Below are positions 1-8,280 of a DNA stretch of 64,000 nucleotides, piece by piece. This DNA is from DATMNR01 sp963702765. GTDB lineage: Bacteria; Chloroflexota; Ktedonobacteria; Ktedonobacterales; Ktedonobacteraceae. The stretch lies in contig CAVPEB010000027.1 in NCBI GenBank assembly GCA_963702765.1, forward strand, positions 215,132-279,131, given 5' to 3'. Within the stretch, counting starts at the first letter, position 1, and the number at the start of each line of letters is the position of its first letter. The translations under genes and the position numbers were made by a program. The notes beneath the pieces were generated by a model that saw nothing but the letters and a program-made list of their open reading frames with translations, searched no databases and was not told the origin of the DNA.

Positions 1-128
1 ATCATGCGTCTGGCAGATTCTATTCTGCTGTCGCCAAGTAGAAAGGCAAGAATGGATCCAATGATCATTCCACCAATGCCACCTACAGCGATGCCTTCGA
101 GAAACTTGCGGTTACGGAATACTGTCAT
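1..128 (-). CDS. Small glycine-rich membrane protein, truncated by window edge
   Basis: Only the first 42 codons are visible; the gene continues past the left edge. The start ATG at 126-128 is preceded by a good ribosome binding site (AAGGAG at 136-141). The N-terminus is basic (MTVFRNRKFLEG) and is followed by one glycine-rich hydrophobic helix with the pattern GGIGGMIIGSILAFLLG, then a polar stretch. This resembles the start of YtxH-type small membrane proteins, often linked to stress. That assignment is inference from the first 42 residues only. Confidence 0.55.
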   Translation of the reverse strand, partial: MTVFRNRKFLEGIAVGGIGGMIIGSILAFLLGDSRIESARRM

Positions 129-501
129 TGCTGATCTCCTTATTTTACTGGATAATGACGATTGATTACTGTTTTCACTTTATTATTTAGACGATGCAAT
201 AGAGATTTTCTTACTCCGTCTTATTCAGAATATCATTGAAATATCACAAATACATCACAATATATAGCACTGTGAACTCAGAATGGTCACAATACAAATT
301 CACTCTCAAATTGTTTGAAGTCATTCGAAATGAGAATCTTCAGCTGAGGACATATCAAAGAGTGTAACATTTGATGTCACACCCTTTGATGTCTCACGTT
401 TTGAGTGAGGGTTCCCCTGCTTCTCCACACGAACAAGTTAGGTTGGCCGGAGATCGACGACGACACAGAAGCGTCGCATCAGTGGTTAGCTCCCACATGC
501 C
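129..501. other. Gene-free stretch
   Basis: No convincing gene. The right half contains two close direct repeats of TTTGATGTC (near 371 and 391), and the left half is AT-rich and probably carries the promoter of the small membrane protein that reads leftward from 128. The stretch also lies downstream of the propeller protein that ends at 502, but no clear hairpin terminator was found. Confidence 0.4.
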
Positions 502-1464
502 TTAGTTAGAGTGCGTCCCCCAGTCCGCGAAGTCCAGATCGCCCCCGGTGTTCGTGACCTGCCTGAGGTCTGTGCCATCGGCTCGCGCCATATAGACGTT
601 CTGCTGGTTCGTGCTCGACAGATAGAGAGTGAACACGAGACGCTTGCCGTCGGGCGACCAGCCTGGCTCTCTCGCAAAGTAGCTCCCAGGTCCCGTCTGC
701 AGGATGATCGGATGCCGCCCAGTGCCGTCAGGATGAACCACATACAGTCCGCCCTGGGCATTGTCGGTAAGGATCCACTGCCCATCTGGTGACCAACTTG
801 CGCTTCCAAAGTCGGGCTGCCACGCGCTGACCCGGTGCAGGTCGCTGCCATCCGTATTGACAACGAATAGGGCGAATTGGTGTACGTTCGGATTCTCGCG
901 CCCAAACACGATTTTGCTACCATCGGGCGAGTAGTCACCGGGGATGTCGTGCCCACCGTAGGGGTTGGCGGTGACCCGCACAAGACCACCACCATCGGAG
1001 GAACGCACCGTGAAGACGCCAGCGGGTCTATTCGGATGGACGTCGTCCCAGCTATCGCAGGCGAGTCTCCCACGGGAGGACCATGCCCAACACCCCAGAT
1101 TGAGGGTTGGGTCGGGGTTGTCCAGCAACCTGAAGTCTGACCCATCCGGATCGAGCGTAGCTGGCCGAAGGAGTCCTTTCGGGTTGAAGACGCAGACCTG
1201 GATCTTGTTCCCATCAGGAGACCAGCGAGGGCATTCCGCGATCCCAGGCAGCAGCTGCACCTCGTTGGTTCCGTCCGGATTGACCGTAAAGATGTGGAAA
1301 TCGTTGACGGCCGGATCGAAGCGACCGAAGACGATGCGGCCATTCGAGCCGCGGACTTTCGCTCCGGCAGGCAAAGCGGCTATAGCCATGATGCCTACCA
1401 AAAATGTGATCGTTACCAGTCCTGTGATGGTGCGCCTCATGAAAGAGGCATGTTGCGTTGTCAT
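502..1464 (-). CDS. Secreted PD40/TolB-like beta-propeller protein
   Basis: A 320-residue protein. The ATG at 1464 has AAGGAG seven bases upstream. Residues about 10-35 form a signal peptide or membrane anchor ending in PAGA. The rest is a series of PD40 (WD40-like) blades. Each has the motif W/YSPDG followed by a short strand, for example CPRWSPDGNKI, GDYSPDGSKIVFG, ASWSPDGQWIL and PGWSPDGKRLVF, together with NPDGTN, TDGSDL, HPDGTG and ADGTDL turns. Such propellers in Gram-positive and Chloroflexota bacteria are extracytoplasmic and usually act as ligand- or protein-binding platforms, not enzymes. The exact partner is unknown. The gene stands alone, on the same strand as the following secreted protein. 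Confidence 0.85.
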   Translation of the reverse strand: MTTQHASFMRRTITGLVTITFLVGIMAIAALPAGAKVRGSNGRIVFGRFDPAVNDFHIFTVNPDGTNEVQLLPGIAECPRWSPDGNKIQVCVFNPKGLLRPATLDPDGSDFRLLDNPDPTLNLGCWAWSSRGRLACDSWDDVHPNRPAGVFTVRSSDGGGLVRVTANPYGGHDIPGDYSPDGSKIVFGRENPNVHQFALFVVNTDGSDLHRVSAWQPDFGSASWSPDGQWILTDNAQGGLYVVHPDGTGRHPIILQTGPGSYFAREPGWSPDGKRLVFTLYLSSTNQQNVYMARADGTDLRQVTNTGGDLDFADWGTHSN

Positions 1465-1723
1465 ACGTATACTCCTTATGTTTGCTCACCATTGACGCGA
1501 GCTCTTGTCCCCTATTCGCTCTATCTTCCGCTAATGATTCTCACACAGCGACCAGGACATTTCTTGTGAGACCTGGTAGAAAGCGAAGAAAAGGGATTGA
1601 TACGACCTGAATAAGACATTGTACGGTTCACTTCGATCAAGACTTCCAGGATGGGGTGACAGGAGCCGATGCTTTTGACCCCCCGTGCGCCAGGATGGTC
1701 AGACTGGGTACTTTCTGAGAACG

Positions 1724-2338
1724 CTACGAGAGTGCCGCACAGAGCTTCTGGAGCACGGATGTGTCGCCCGCCATCAGCTTGAAGAAGTCATTCTGACCTG
1801 CCTGGAACTCGATGGTGCCATCGGGAGCAACCACAAACCTGCCCGCGTACTTAAACACAGGGGCACCATGTCCGGGTTTGAAGATGTTCTCGCCTACATT
1901 CGTCTCCGTTGCGGTGCTGAAATCACCAGGGACGGAAAGTTCGTCTGTGATCGTGTCGTGCTGGGTGTAGGGCACCACGGCACCCGTCAGCGGATTGCTG
2001 AATTGCCCCGACGAATAGTTCTCGTGGATGACGCGACTCGTCAGGTTGCCATTCTGATCATAAGAACGGGTTTTGTGTTGGTCACCTGTGGCGCTGTCGA
2101 AGATATCGAAGGCGCTGGGGCCGTTTCCACAGACAATGCCAGTATCATCGGGACCGTAGGAAAAAGTGATGTCGGACTTGCAGCTTGTGCCGTTTCCGAC
2201 GTTCTTGCAGGTATAGTCCGGCGATGGCGGTGGATTCAGTGCCTGTTGTGCTGCGGCGGGATGGACTGCGACAAAAGAGAATGCAAACAGAGACAACACC
2301 AGTACGACGAGAGTGCATGTGATACGGAAGAGTTTCAT
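1724..2338 (-). CDS. Secreted protein of unknown function
   Basis: I do not recognise a family. The chosen ATG (2336-2338) has GGAAAGGA just upstream. A TTG six codons earlier would overlap that site and is less likely. The 204-residue product starts with a clear signal peptide (MKLFRITC, then a hydrophobic core, then HPAAAQQ). The mature part is polar and probably beta-rich, with four to five cysteines (TCKNVGNGTSCKSD, GIVCGNG, and a C-terminal KLCAALS) that could form disulfides. It is monocistronic by spacing, about 260 bases from the propeller gene. Confidence 0.7.
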   Translation of the reverse strand: MKLFRITCTLVVLVLSLFAFSFVAVHPAAAQQALNPPPSPDYTCKNVGNGTSCKSDITFSYGPDDTGIVCGNGPSAFDIFDSATGDQHKTRSYDQNGNLTSRVIHENYSSGQFSNPLTGAVVPYTQHDTITDELSVPGDFSTATETNVGENIFKPGHGAPVFKYAGRFVVAPDGTIEFQAGQNDFFKLMAGDTSVLQKLCAALS

Positions 2339-2478
2339 GATGAGGTTCCTTTCCAACGGCTCCCGCCGTAGGACTACATGTGAGCGGTCTCTTTCCTGAA
2401 GGAAAGAAAAATCGCCCTGACGATAGAATGTAGCTACAGGAGCCGATGCCCCTGTCTTGAGACAGGAACTGTTGTGCC

Positions 2479-3048
2479 TTACAGTTCGGGTCCCTGCATG
2501 AGTCGCGCTAAGATGCTGCGCCGCAGGCGAGCGACTTCTTGGGCATCACTCCATTCCTGTGGCCAGTACAATACAATCTCGGCAGGTTCCAGACCACAGT
2601 GATAGAGCAGGTAGGCCAAGTGCTGCTCCCGCAGATTGGGAAGTCGCGATAGGAGCCTATTCCAGATCGCGTTCCCTTCGAGACGGTCGTGTCCAACTAG
2701 CCAGAGGTTCGAATCTACTCCTGGTTGCGAGAAGACTCGTCGGGTCTCAAGGATGGCCCCGTTCAGACTCACACGTAGGAACACCAACACCTCGGAGAGC
2801 GTCTCGCATGCTACCTGTCCCTTGACGGTAGCATGCAGCAACCGCTCAAAGGCCAGCGCGACGAAGTACTGTTCGCTCTGCAAGTGGCACGCAGCCTCCT
2901 TGCCTGGATGCTCATGAAGCCAGGTCAGGACCGTCTCTTCCAGGCTGTGTTGAAAGGCTGTCCAGGCCTGCAGATCGCCATATGTGCTCGCCTGGCGCAA
3001 CAGCTCCAGGCGAGAGACCTCGAGTGTCTCGCCGACATTCTGTCTCAT
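2479..3048 (-). CDS. Sigma-70-like helical protein, putative
   Basis: A 189-residue, strongly helical protein. The ATG at 3048 has AAGGAG about eight bases upstream, while the longer open frame to 3144 has no such support. The N-terminal half (LLRQASTYGDLQAWTAFQ ... VLTWLHEHPG) looks like a region-2-type sigma fold. The C-terminal part (LREQHLAYLLYHCGLEP, then EWSDAQEVARLRRSILARL) looks like a helix-turn-helix region 4. I associate such divergent sigma-like proteins with Ktedonobacter genomes, where they occur in many copies. DNA binding or polymerase binding is inferred, not shown. A GCAA-loop hairpin repeat lies just upstream at 3124-3154. Confidence 0.65.
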   Translation of the reverse strand: MRQNVGETLEVSRLELLRQASTYGDLQAWTAFQHSLEETVLTWLHEHPGKEAACHLQSEQYFVALAFERLLHATVKGQVACETLSEVLVFLRVSLNGAILETRRVFSQPGVDSNLWLVGHDRLEGNAIWNRLLSRLPNLREQHLAYLLYHCGLEPAEIVLYWPQEWSDAQEVARLRRSILARLMQGPEL

Positions 3049-3123
3049 GTTGTTGCTCCTTGTGTTCCCATTCGAGAGACGCTTGACGGTAACTTGACGC
3101 AACACTCCTTTCCAGAGTGACCT

Positions 3124-3154
3124 GACGACCGCAAGGGTCGTCACTACATTTCAA
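3124..3154 (+). repeat. GCAA-loop hairpin repeat, copy 1
   Basis: Stem GACGACC / GGTCGTC around a GCAA loop, followed by CACTACATTTCAA. The loop and the CTACATTTCA flank match the copies inside mutL and priA, while the stem sequence differs but still pairs. This copy sits between the sigma-like gene and the thiol peroxidase gene. Confidence 0.6.
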
Positions 3155-3175
3155 CAAGCTTGAGGATGACATGGC

Positions 3176-3210
3176 ACAATGCTCCTTTCTTGAGTAAATA
3201 GGAGCATTGT
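3176..3210 (-). terminator. Hairpin downstream of the thiol peroxidase gene
   Basis: Perfect 11-bp inverted repeat (ACAATGCTCCT / AGGAGCATTGT) with a 13-base loop, starting six bases after the stop of the minus-strand peroxidase gene. No clear T-run follows, so it may be a weak terminator or an mRNA 3'-end stabiliser. Confidence 0.5.
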
Positions 3211-3215
3211 ATGGT

Positions 3216-3752
3216 TCATGATTGCATTGCTGCCTCTAGAACCGCTTGCAAAGCCACTGTGTAATCTGGCTCGCGCAGTTGATCTGCAACGTACTCGACG
3301 TAGACGATGCGGTCGTTGCGATCAATCACAAAGACGGACCGCTGTAACAGACGCCACTGTTTGAGCCATACACCGTAGTCATGGCCGAACTGCTCACTGC
3401 GATGAGCAGAAAGTGCCTGGTGCAACACGCCCTCAGTATCCTGCCAATGAGCTTGCATTTGTGGCGAGTCCATACTCACGGTATAGATGCAGGCATTTGC
3501 TGGCAACATTGCACACTGGGCTTCCCACTGTCGCGTCACAAGCTGACAGACAGGGCGTTCCAGGCTGTTCACGACGTTAAGTAGACGTACCAGTCCTTTA
3601 GAGTCAGCCAGCGAGATAGTACGGACGGCCATGTCCGCGAGATCAAGGTAATCCAGACAGAAATTGGGCGCTGGCTCTCCTGCTTGCAGCTGCCTGCCTA
3701 TGACCGTGAGTTGTTCCGTGTCAGCGAAAGCCTCGCCTATGCGTTCTTCCAT
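3216..3752 (-). CDS. Thiol peroxidase (Tpx-like) lacking resolving cysteine
   Basis: A 178-residue peroxiredoxin of the Tpx type; the ATG at 3752 has GAGGAG upstream. Landmarks in order: an N-terminal Tpx strand region (VIGRQLQAGEPAPNF), the active-site loop NSLERPVCQ with peroxidatic Cys69, the strand ACIYTVSMDSP (matches the VLCISADLPF strand of E. coli Tpx), and the conserved arginine strand QRSVFVIDRNDR. Tpx reduces hydroperoxides using thioredoxin. Two departures are visible. The active-site threonine of the TxxC motif is Arg66. The position of the resolving cysteine (E. coli Cys95) appears to be Trp103. If so, the enzyme would work as a 1-Cys peroxiredoxin or have another redox role. 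Cys80 and Cys88 remain as possible partners. Confidence 0.8.
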   Translation of the reverse strand: MEERIGEAFADTEQLTVIGRQLQAGEPAPNFCLDYLDLADMAVRTISLADSKGLVRLLNVVNSLERPVCQLVTRQWEAQCAMLPANACIYTVSMDSPQMQAHWQDTEGVLHQALSAHRSEQFGHDYGVWLKQWRLLQRSVFVIDRNDRIVYVEYVADQLREPDYTVALQAVLEAAMQS

Positions 3753-3831
3753 GCTCTCGTGCTCCTCGGTCTCGTTTCTCCTGCCGCCCTTCTGTTCATA
3801 AGTCTAGCCTGTAGTTGCTGAGAATACATCG

Positions 3832-3899
3832 TCAGAACTGAGGAATTTTGGAATGAGGAGGGTACAAGGACTACAAGGATGCCTCCTCAGAACTGAGGA
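3832..3899. promoter_or_regulatory. Paired TCAGAACTGAGGA direct repeats
   Basis: The 13-mer TCAGAACTGAGGA occurs at 3832-3844 and again at 3887-3899, 55 bases apart. The second copy is part of a hairpin (CTCCTCA / TGAGGAG, 3883-3900). They lie between the stop of the LuxR-type regulator (4002) and the start of the peroxidase gene (3752), i.e. where a peroxidase promoter and operator would be. A regulatory role is inference. Confidence 0.35.
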
Positions 3900-4001
3900 G
3901 ACGGCTGTGATAGGATGAGGAGATGCCCGGCGCATGAAAGAAGCACTGACGCTTGCAAGCCAAGCCATGTGAGAAAACCGTAGGTGAAGGATGGAGCAAC
4001 C

Positions 4002-7000
4002 TTACAGTAGGCGGTGTTCCAAAGCGTACCGGGTCGCCGCAGCTCTCGAAGTGACTCCCAACTTGCTGTAGATCGAGCGCACATGCGAATTGACAGTGAC
4101 CAGACCTATGACGAGCTGTTCAGCGATTTGCGCGCTGGTCAAGCCCTGAGCGAGCAGCCGCAGCACTTCCATCTCACGGGTGGTCAGGCCAGCAGGAGGG
4201 GGAGAGTTTTCCGCGTGTGGAACGGAGGATGGTCCTGCTGAAGCCACCGCAGATAGCGTCACAGGACACTGTGTAGCCAGTATTTGTTCGATTGTCATCG
4301 TGCGTCCCTCGGCCCAGGTGGCAGCAAAGGCCTGTTCCCCCAGTTGCGTGCGCACGGTAGTGATGGTGAACTCGTGCATAGCTTGCAGCAATGATTGCAG
4401 GGGCGTCCCGATGGCCTCCCGTCCGCCTGGGCGGCGCTCATGAACCAGACGGCCCGTACTGGCTCTCCCTGCGATACCACCACGGCTGCTAATCCTTCCA
4501 GATATGAGGCCATATCCCACTTGCGATCCAGCTCCCTGGCGATCTCCAAGCTTTGCTCCATCAGCCTGCGTGCCGCCGCATACTCACCTTGACCGAACGA
4601 GTTGAATCCTTGACTGAAGAAAACTTGGGCCATGCTTCCTCGATCTCCCACCTCTTGGAAGAGCACCAAGCTCTCCTCCAACAACGAATGGGCCTTCGTC
4701 ACATCCCTTTGTAGGAACGCCACCAGTCCCAGGAAATGGATCGTGGTAGCGATATTCTGCTTGTAGCCCATTTCTCTAGAGACAGCGAGGCTTTCCTCAA
4801 GGTGTACATGTGCTCGGGCAAGGTTTCCTTCAGACAGCAAGACGATTCCCATGAGTAGGAGTGAGATTGCATAGCCCCGAATGTCGCCTCCCGCCTTGGA
4901 GAACTCCAGGCTCTCCTCAAGCAGCACATATGCTTGCGCGTACTCGCCTTGATAAAAAAGCACTAAGATCAGGTTCTGCAGTGCAAATACACGACCCCCA
5001 GTTTCGCCTACCTCTTGGAAAAGGGCCAGTGCTTCCTCTTCCAGCGGGCGTGCCTCTGCATAGTTGTTCCTCATCATAGCGGCATACCCCCAGATTGAGA
5101 GCGCAGTCGCGCTGCCCTGGCGGTCTTCCAGCTCCCGATACATCGCCAAACCCTCTCTACACAGCGCCTCTGCCTGTCCGAAGTCGTCCTGTATTGTCGC
5201 TAACCCTCCAGCACTGATAAGTGCTTTCGCTTGCATAGCTGATCTCACCCCATGGCTTTCGCCTAGGGCCTGCTCTAACCATTGCCGTCCTTCACTCACG
5301 TACCCGCGTAGATCCCAGAACCGCCACAATGCACCACTAAGGCGCAAGGCCATTTCCATGTTCTGCCCAATCTTCCCTTGCTCTAGCAACCAATGCAACG
5401 CCGCTCGCAGGTTCTCGTGTTCCCGGTCCAACCGCTCTAACCACGTGATCTGTTGATTGCTGAGGAGTTGTGGTTCTGCCTCTTCTGCAAACGCCAGATG
5501 GAACTCGGCATGCGCCTGCCGTGTGGCTTCCAGCTCTCCATTCAAGGCCAAGCGCTCCATCCCATACTCACGGATCGTCTCCAGCATCACCAGACGTGGC
5601 TCCTCGTCTTCCTGCCCGATTTGTTGTAGCAAGCTTTTGTCGATAAGCGAGGCGACTGCGTCCAACATTGGCTTCGCTTCGTCTCCTAAAGCAGCACAAA
5701 CCGCCTCTATTGCTTCCAGTGTGCAGCCACCGACAAAGACGGAAAGCGCCCGGAAGAGTCGTTGCTCCTGAGCATCTAAGAGCTGATAGCTCCATGTGAT
5801 GGTATTTCGTAAGGTTTGCTGTCGCTCTGGCACGTCCAGTGTTTCGCTTGTCAATACTCCCAATCTTTGTGAGAGCCGGGTCAGCAGTGCCTGTGGCGGA
5901 AGCAGTTTGATGCGGGCCGCTGCCATTTCAATCGCCAGTGGTAGTCCATCCAGGCGCGCACAGATCTCTGCGATAGCATGGGCGTTGGTTGCAGTCATCT
6001 GGAAGTCAGGTTTGACAGCCTGTGCTCGCGAGATGAAGAGCGCGACAGCAGCAAAATGCGAGAGAGCTGCGAGATCTGGCAAATGCTTGAGATCGGGTAG
6101 TGGTAACGGGGGTACGGCAAACTCGTGCCTAGCTCGCACATGCGGCACTTCCCGGCTCGTCACCATGACCTTGAGTTGCGGGCACGTGACAAGCAGTTCC
6201 ACTATCTGCACTGCCGCGCTCACCACCTGCTCAAAGTTGTCCAGCAAAAGCAACATCTGCTTCTGGTGTAGATGCTCTTTCAGTCGTTCCAGGAGGGATT
6301 GGTCAGCTCTTTCCCTGATGCCGAGCGTCTCGGCAATGGTGGGTACAACCAATGCTGGATCGCTTATGGGAGCCAGGTTCACGAAAAAGACGCCATCGGA
6401 GTAGAGGTCACTCAACTCAGCGGCTGTCTGCAAGGCTAAACGTGTCTTGCCCGTGCCCCCGGGACCTGTCAAGGCGAGCAGGCGCACGTCCTTACAGCGT
6501 AGAAGGTCGCAGACGACTGTCACTTCCTGTTCGCGTCCAATGAACGGCGTGAGCTGTACGGGTAGGTTATTGGGATAGGTTTCCAGCGTCTTCAGAGGCG
6601 GGAAGTCGGCTGGCAAACCCGCGATAACCAGCTGGAAGAGACGTTTGGGGCGTCCAAGGTCCTTGAGGCGATACTCCCCCAGATCGTGCAGGTTTACATC
6701 ATCCGGCAAATCCTGTTCCACAAGATGAGCGGTTGTCTGGGAGAGCAGCACCTGCCCACCATGCCCGGCGCGCATGATGCGCTCGACCCGATGCACATCC
6801 AGGCCAACGTACCCTTCAGATGTCAAAGCAGGTTCGCCGGTGTGCAGGCCCATGCGAACACGCAGTGCTACGCCTTCCGGCCAGGGATGAGAAGCAAGGG
6901 CACGCTGCACCTCCACTGCTGCCACTACAGCGTCGGTGGCGCGAGCAAAGGCGACGGAAAAGGCATCTCCCCGACAATCGACCTCGTAGCCATTCCACTC

Positions 7001-8030
7001 CTGGAATGACGCTTGCAGCAGATGCCTGTACTCCGCAAGCAAGCTGCCATAGCGATCTCCCAACTGTTGGAGCAGGTGCGTAGATTCTTCGATGTCGGTA
7101 AAAAGCAGGGTGACTGTTCCAGTCGGAAGGTGACGCGGGATAAATGTACTATGCTTACGTTCGGCTGATCGTCCAGAAGCTGGTACGAAGAGGGTTCGTC
7201 CAGACGTTTCTGCATCGAAGGCCTCTTCCAAAGCCAGAGCAAAGTCCACTACATGTGCAAAACGCTGCTTTGGATCCTTGTCTCAGAGCTTTCATTACGA
7301 CCTGTTCAACGGCAGATGAGATTGTTGGCATTTTTGTACGCAAAGATGATGGATGGGCAGAGAGGTGCTGGCTTGCTATCTGCTGAACCGATCCGGTAAA
7401 AGGAGGATCTCCACTCAGCCACTCGTAGGTCACAACAGCCAGGGCATACTGATCGCTGGCAGGGCGTGGTTTGCCTCTTAATAACTCGGGAGCCATATAG
7501 GCGACGGATCCGGCCGCCTCTTGAGTCTGCTGAATCTGCAGAGAACGCGTGCTCTGTGCAATGATAGCAATGCCAAAATCGGAGAGTAAGACCTCATTAT
7601 TACGTCCCAGCAACATGCTCTCCGGCTTGACATCGCGATGGATTAGTTTTTGCGTGTGGATATACTGGAGAGCATCGGCCACTTGCTTGACATAAGAGAC
7701 GACAATATCTAAAGGCACCTTAGTGCCTTTCGGGTGGCGCTGCCGCAACGTGCCGTTGGGAGCATACTCCATGATGAGAAAGGGAGTGCTATCTTCTACC
7801 CCAAACTCGAGGACACGGATGATATGGGGATGCGCGAGACGAGCCATCAGGCGCGCCTCGCTGCGAAGTTTTTCACTCTCCTCATCTGTGAGCCGAGTGT
7901 GCAACACTTTGATGGCTGCCTGGGTGTTGAGGTGCAGATGTTCACCCAGGTAGACATCGGCAAAGCTACCCTGTCCGATCAGATGGAGTAGTTGATAATT
8001 GCCAAGTTGCTGTCCCACACGGTCGCTCAT
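4002..8030 (-). CDS. Kinase-cyclase-ATPase-TPR-LuxR giant regulator, two frameshifts
   Basis: Read as one gene of about 1342 codons, interrupted by one inserted base near 7280 and one missing base near 4420. The two changes cancel in total length. The open pieces are 8030-7155, 7249-4295 and 4520-4002. The start ATG at 8030 has GAGGAG upstream. Domains in order: Ser/Thr kinase (IGQGSFADVYLG, Lys41, HRDVKPES, DFG, APE-like PEL), class III nucleotide cyclase homology domain (TGTVTLLFTDIEEST, CRGDAFSVAF), NB-ARC/AfsR-like ATPase (GPGGTGKTRLAL, LLLLDNFEQV), about eight TPR helical repeats, and a C-terminal LuxR helix-turn-helix (LTTREMEVLRLLAQGLT). The kinase loop has Ser where Asn normally binds magnesium, and the cyclase lacks the usual base-selecting Lys. 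This would be a one-protein signalling and transcription factor. It is divergent from the next kinase gene. Confidence 0.75.
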
Positions 8031-8280
8031 CCGCCATCTCCTCATGGAAGTTTCGCATTACCTTCACCAACGAGTCCAGGATGTTGAGGCACATCTCTTT
8101 CAAAAAGTACATTACCCTCCAGTGAATTTTTCCACATTCACTATACTCTACTGTAGACAAAACTTCAACATTTGATTGACATGGCTCTCTTTTCCCTCTA
8201 CAATATACCTGTGTTTACCTGACAGGTCGATGAATGTGTAGAGAAATCTTTGCCGCGTGCAGAGCGCCAGGAGACCGAGG

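Noticed and set aside
1685..2371. 228-residue plus-strand open frame
   Set aside because: Antisense to the secreted protein at 1724-2338, which has a clear signal peptide and ribosome binding site; the plus frame has neither and no domain.
2705..2714. GGTTCGAATC, a tRNA T-loop-like string
   Set aside because: It lies inside the sigma-like coding region and no acceptor stem, anticodon arm or D-arm could be built around it.
5064..6404. Several plus-strand open frames of 100-200 codons
   Set aside because: All are antisense to the ATPase/TPR part of the giant regulator, with Ser/Arg/Ala-rich low-complexity translation and no ribosome sites.
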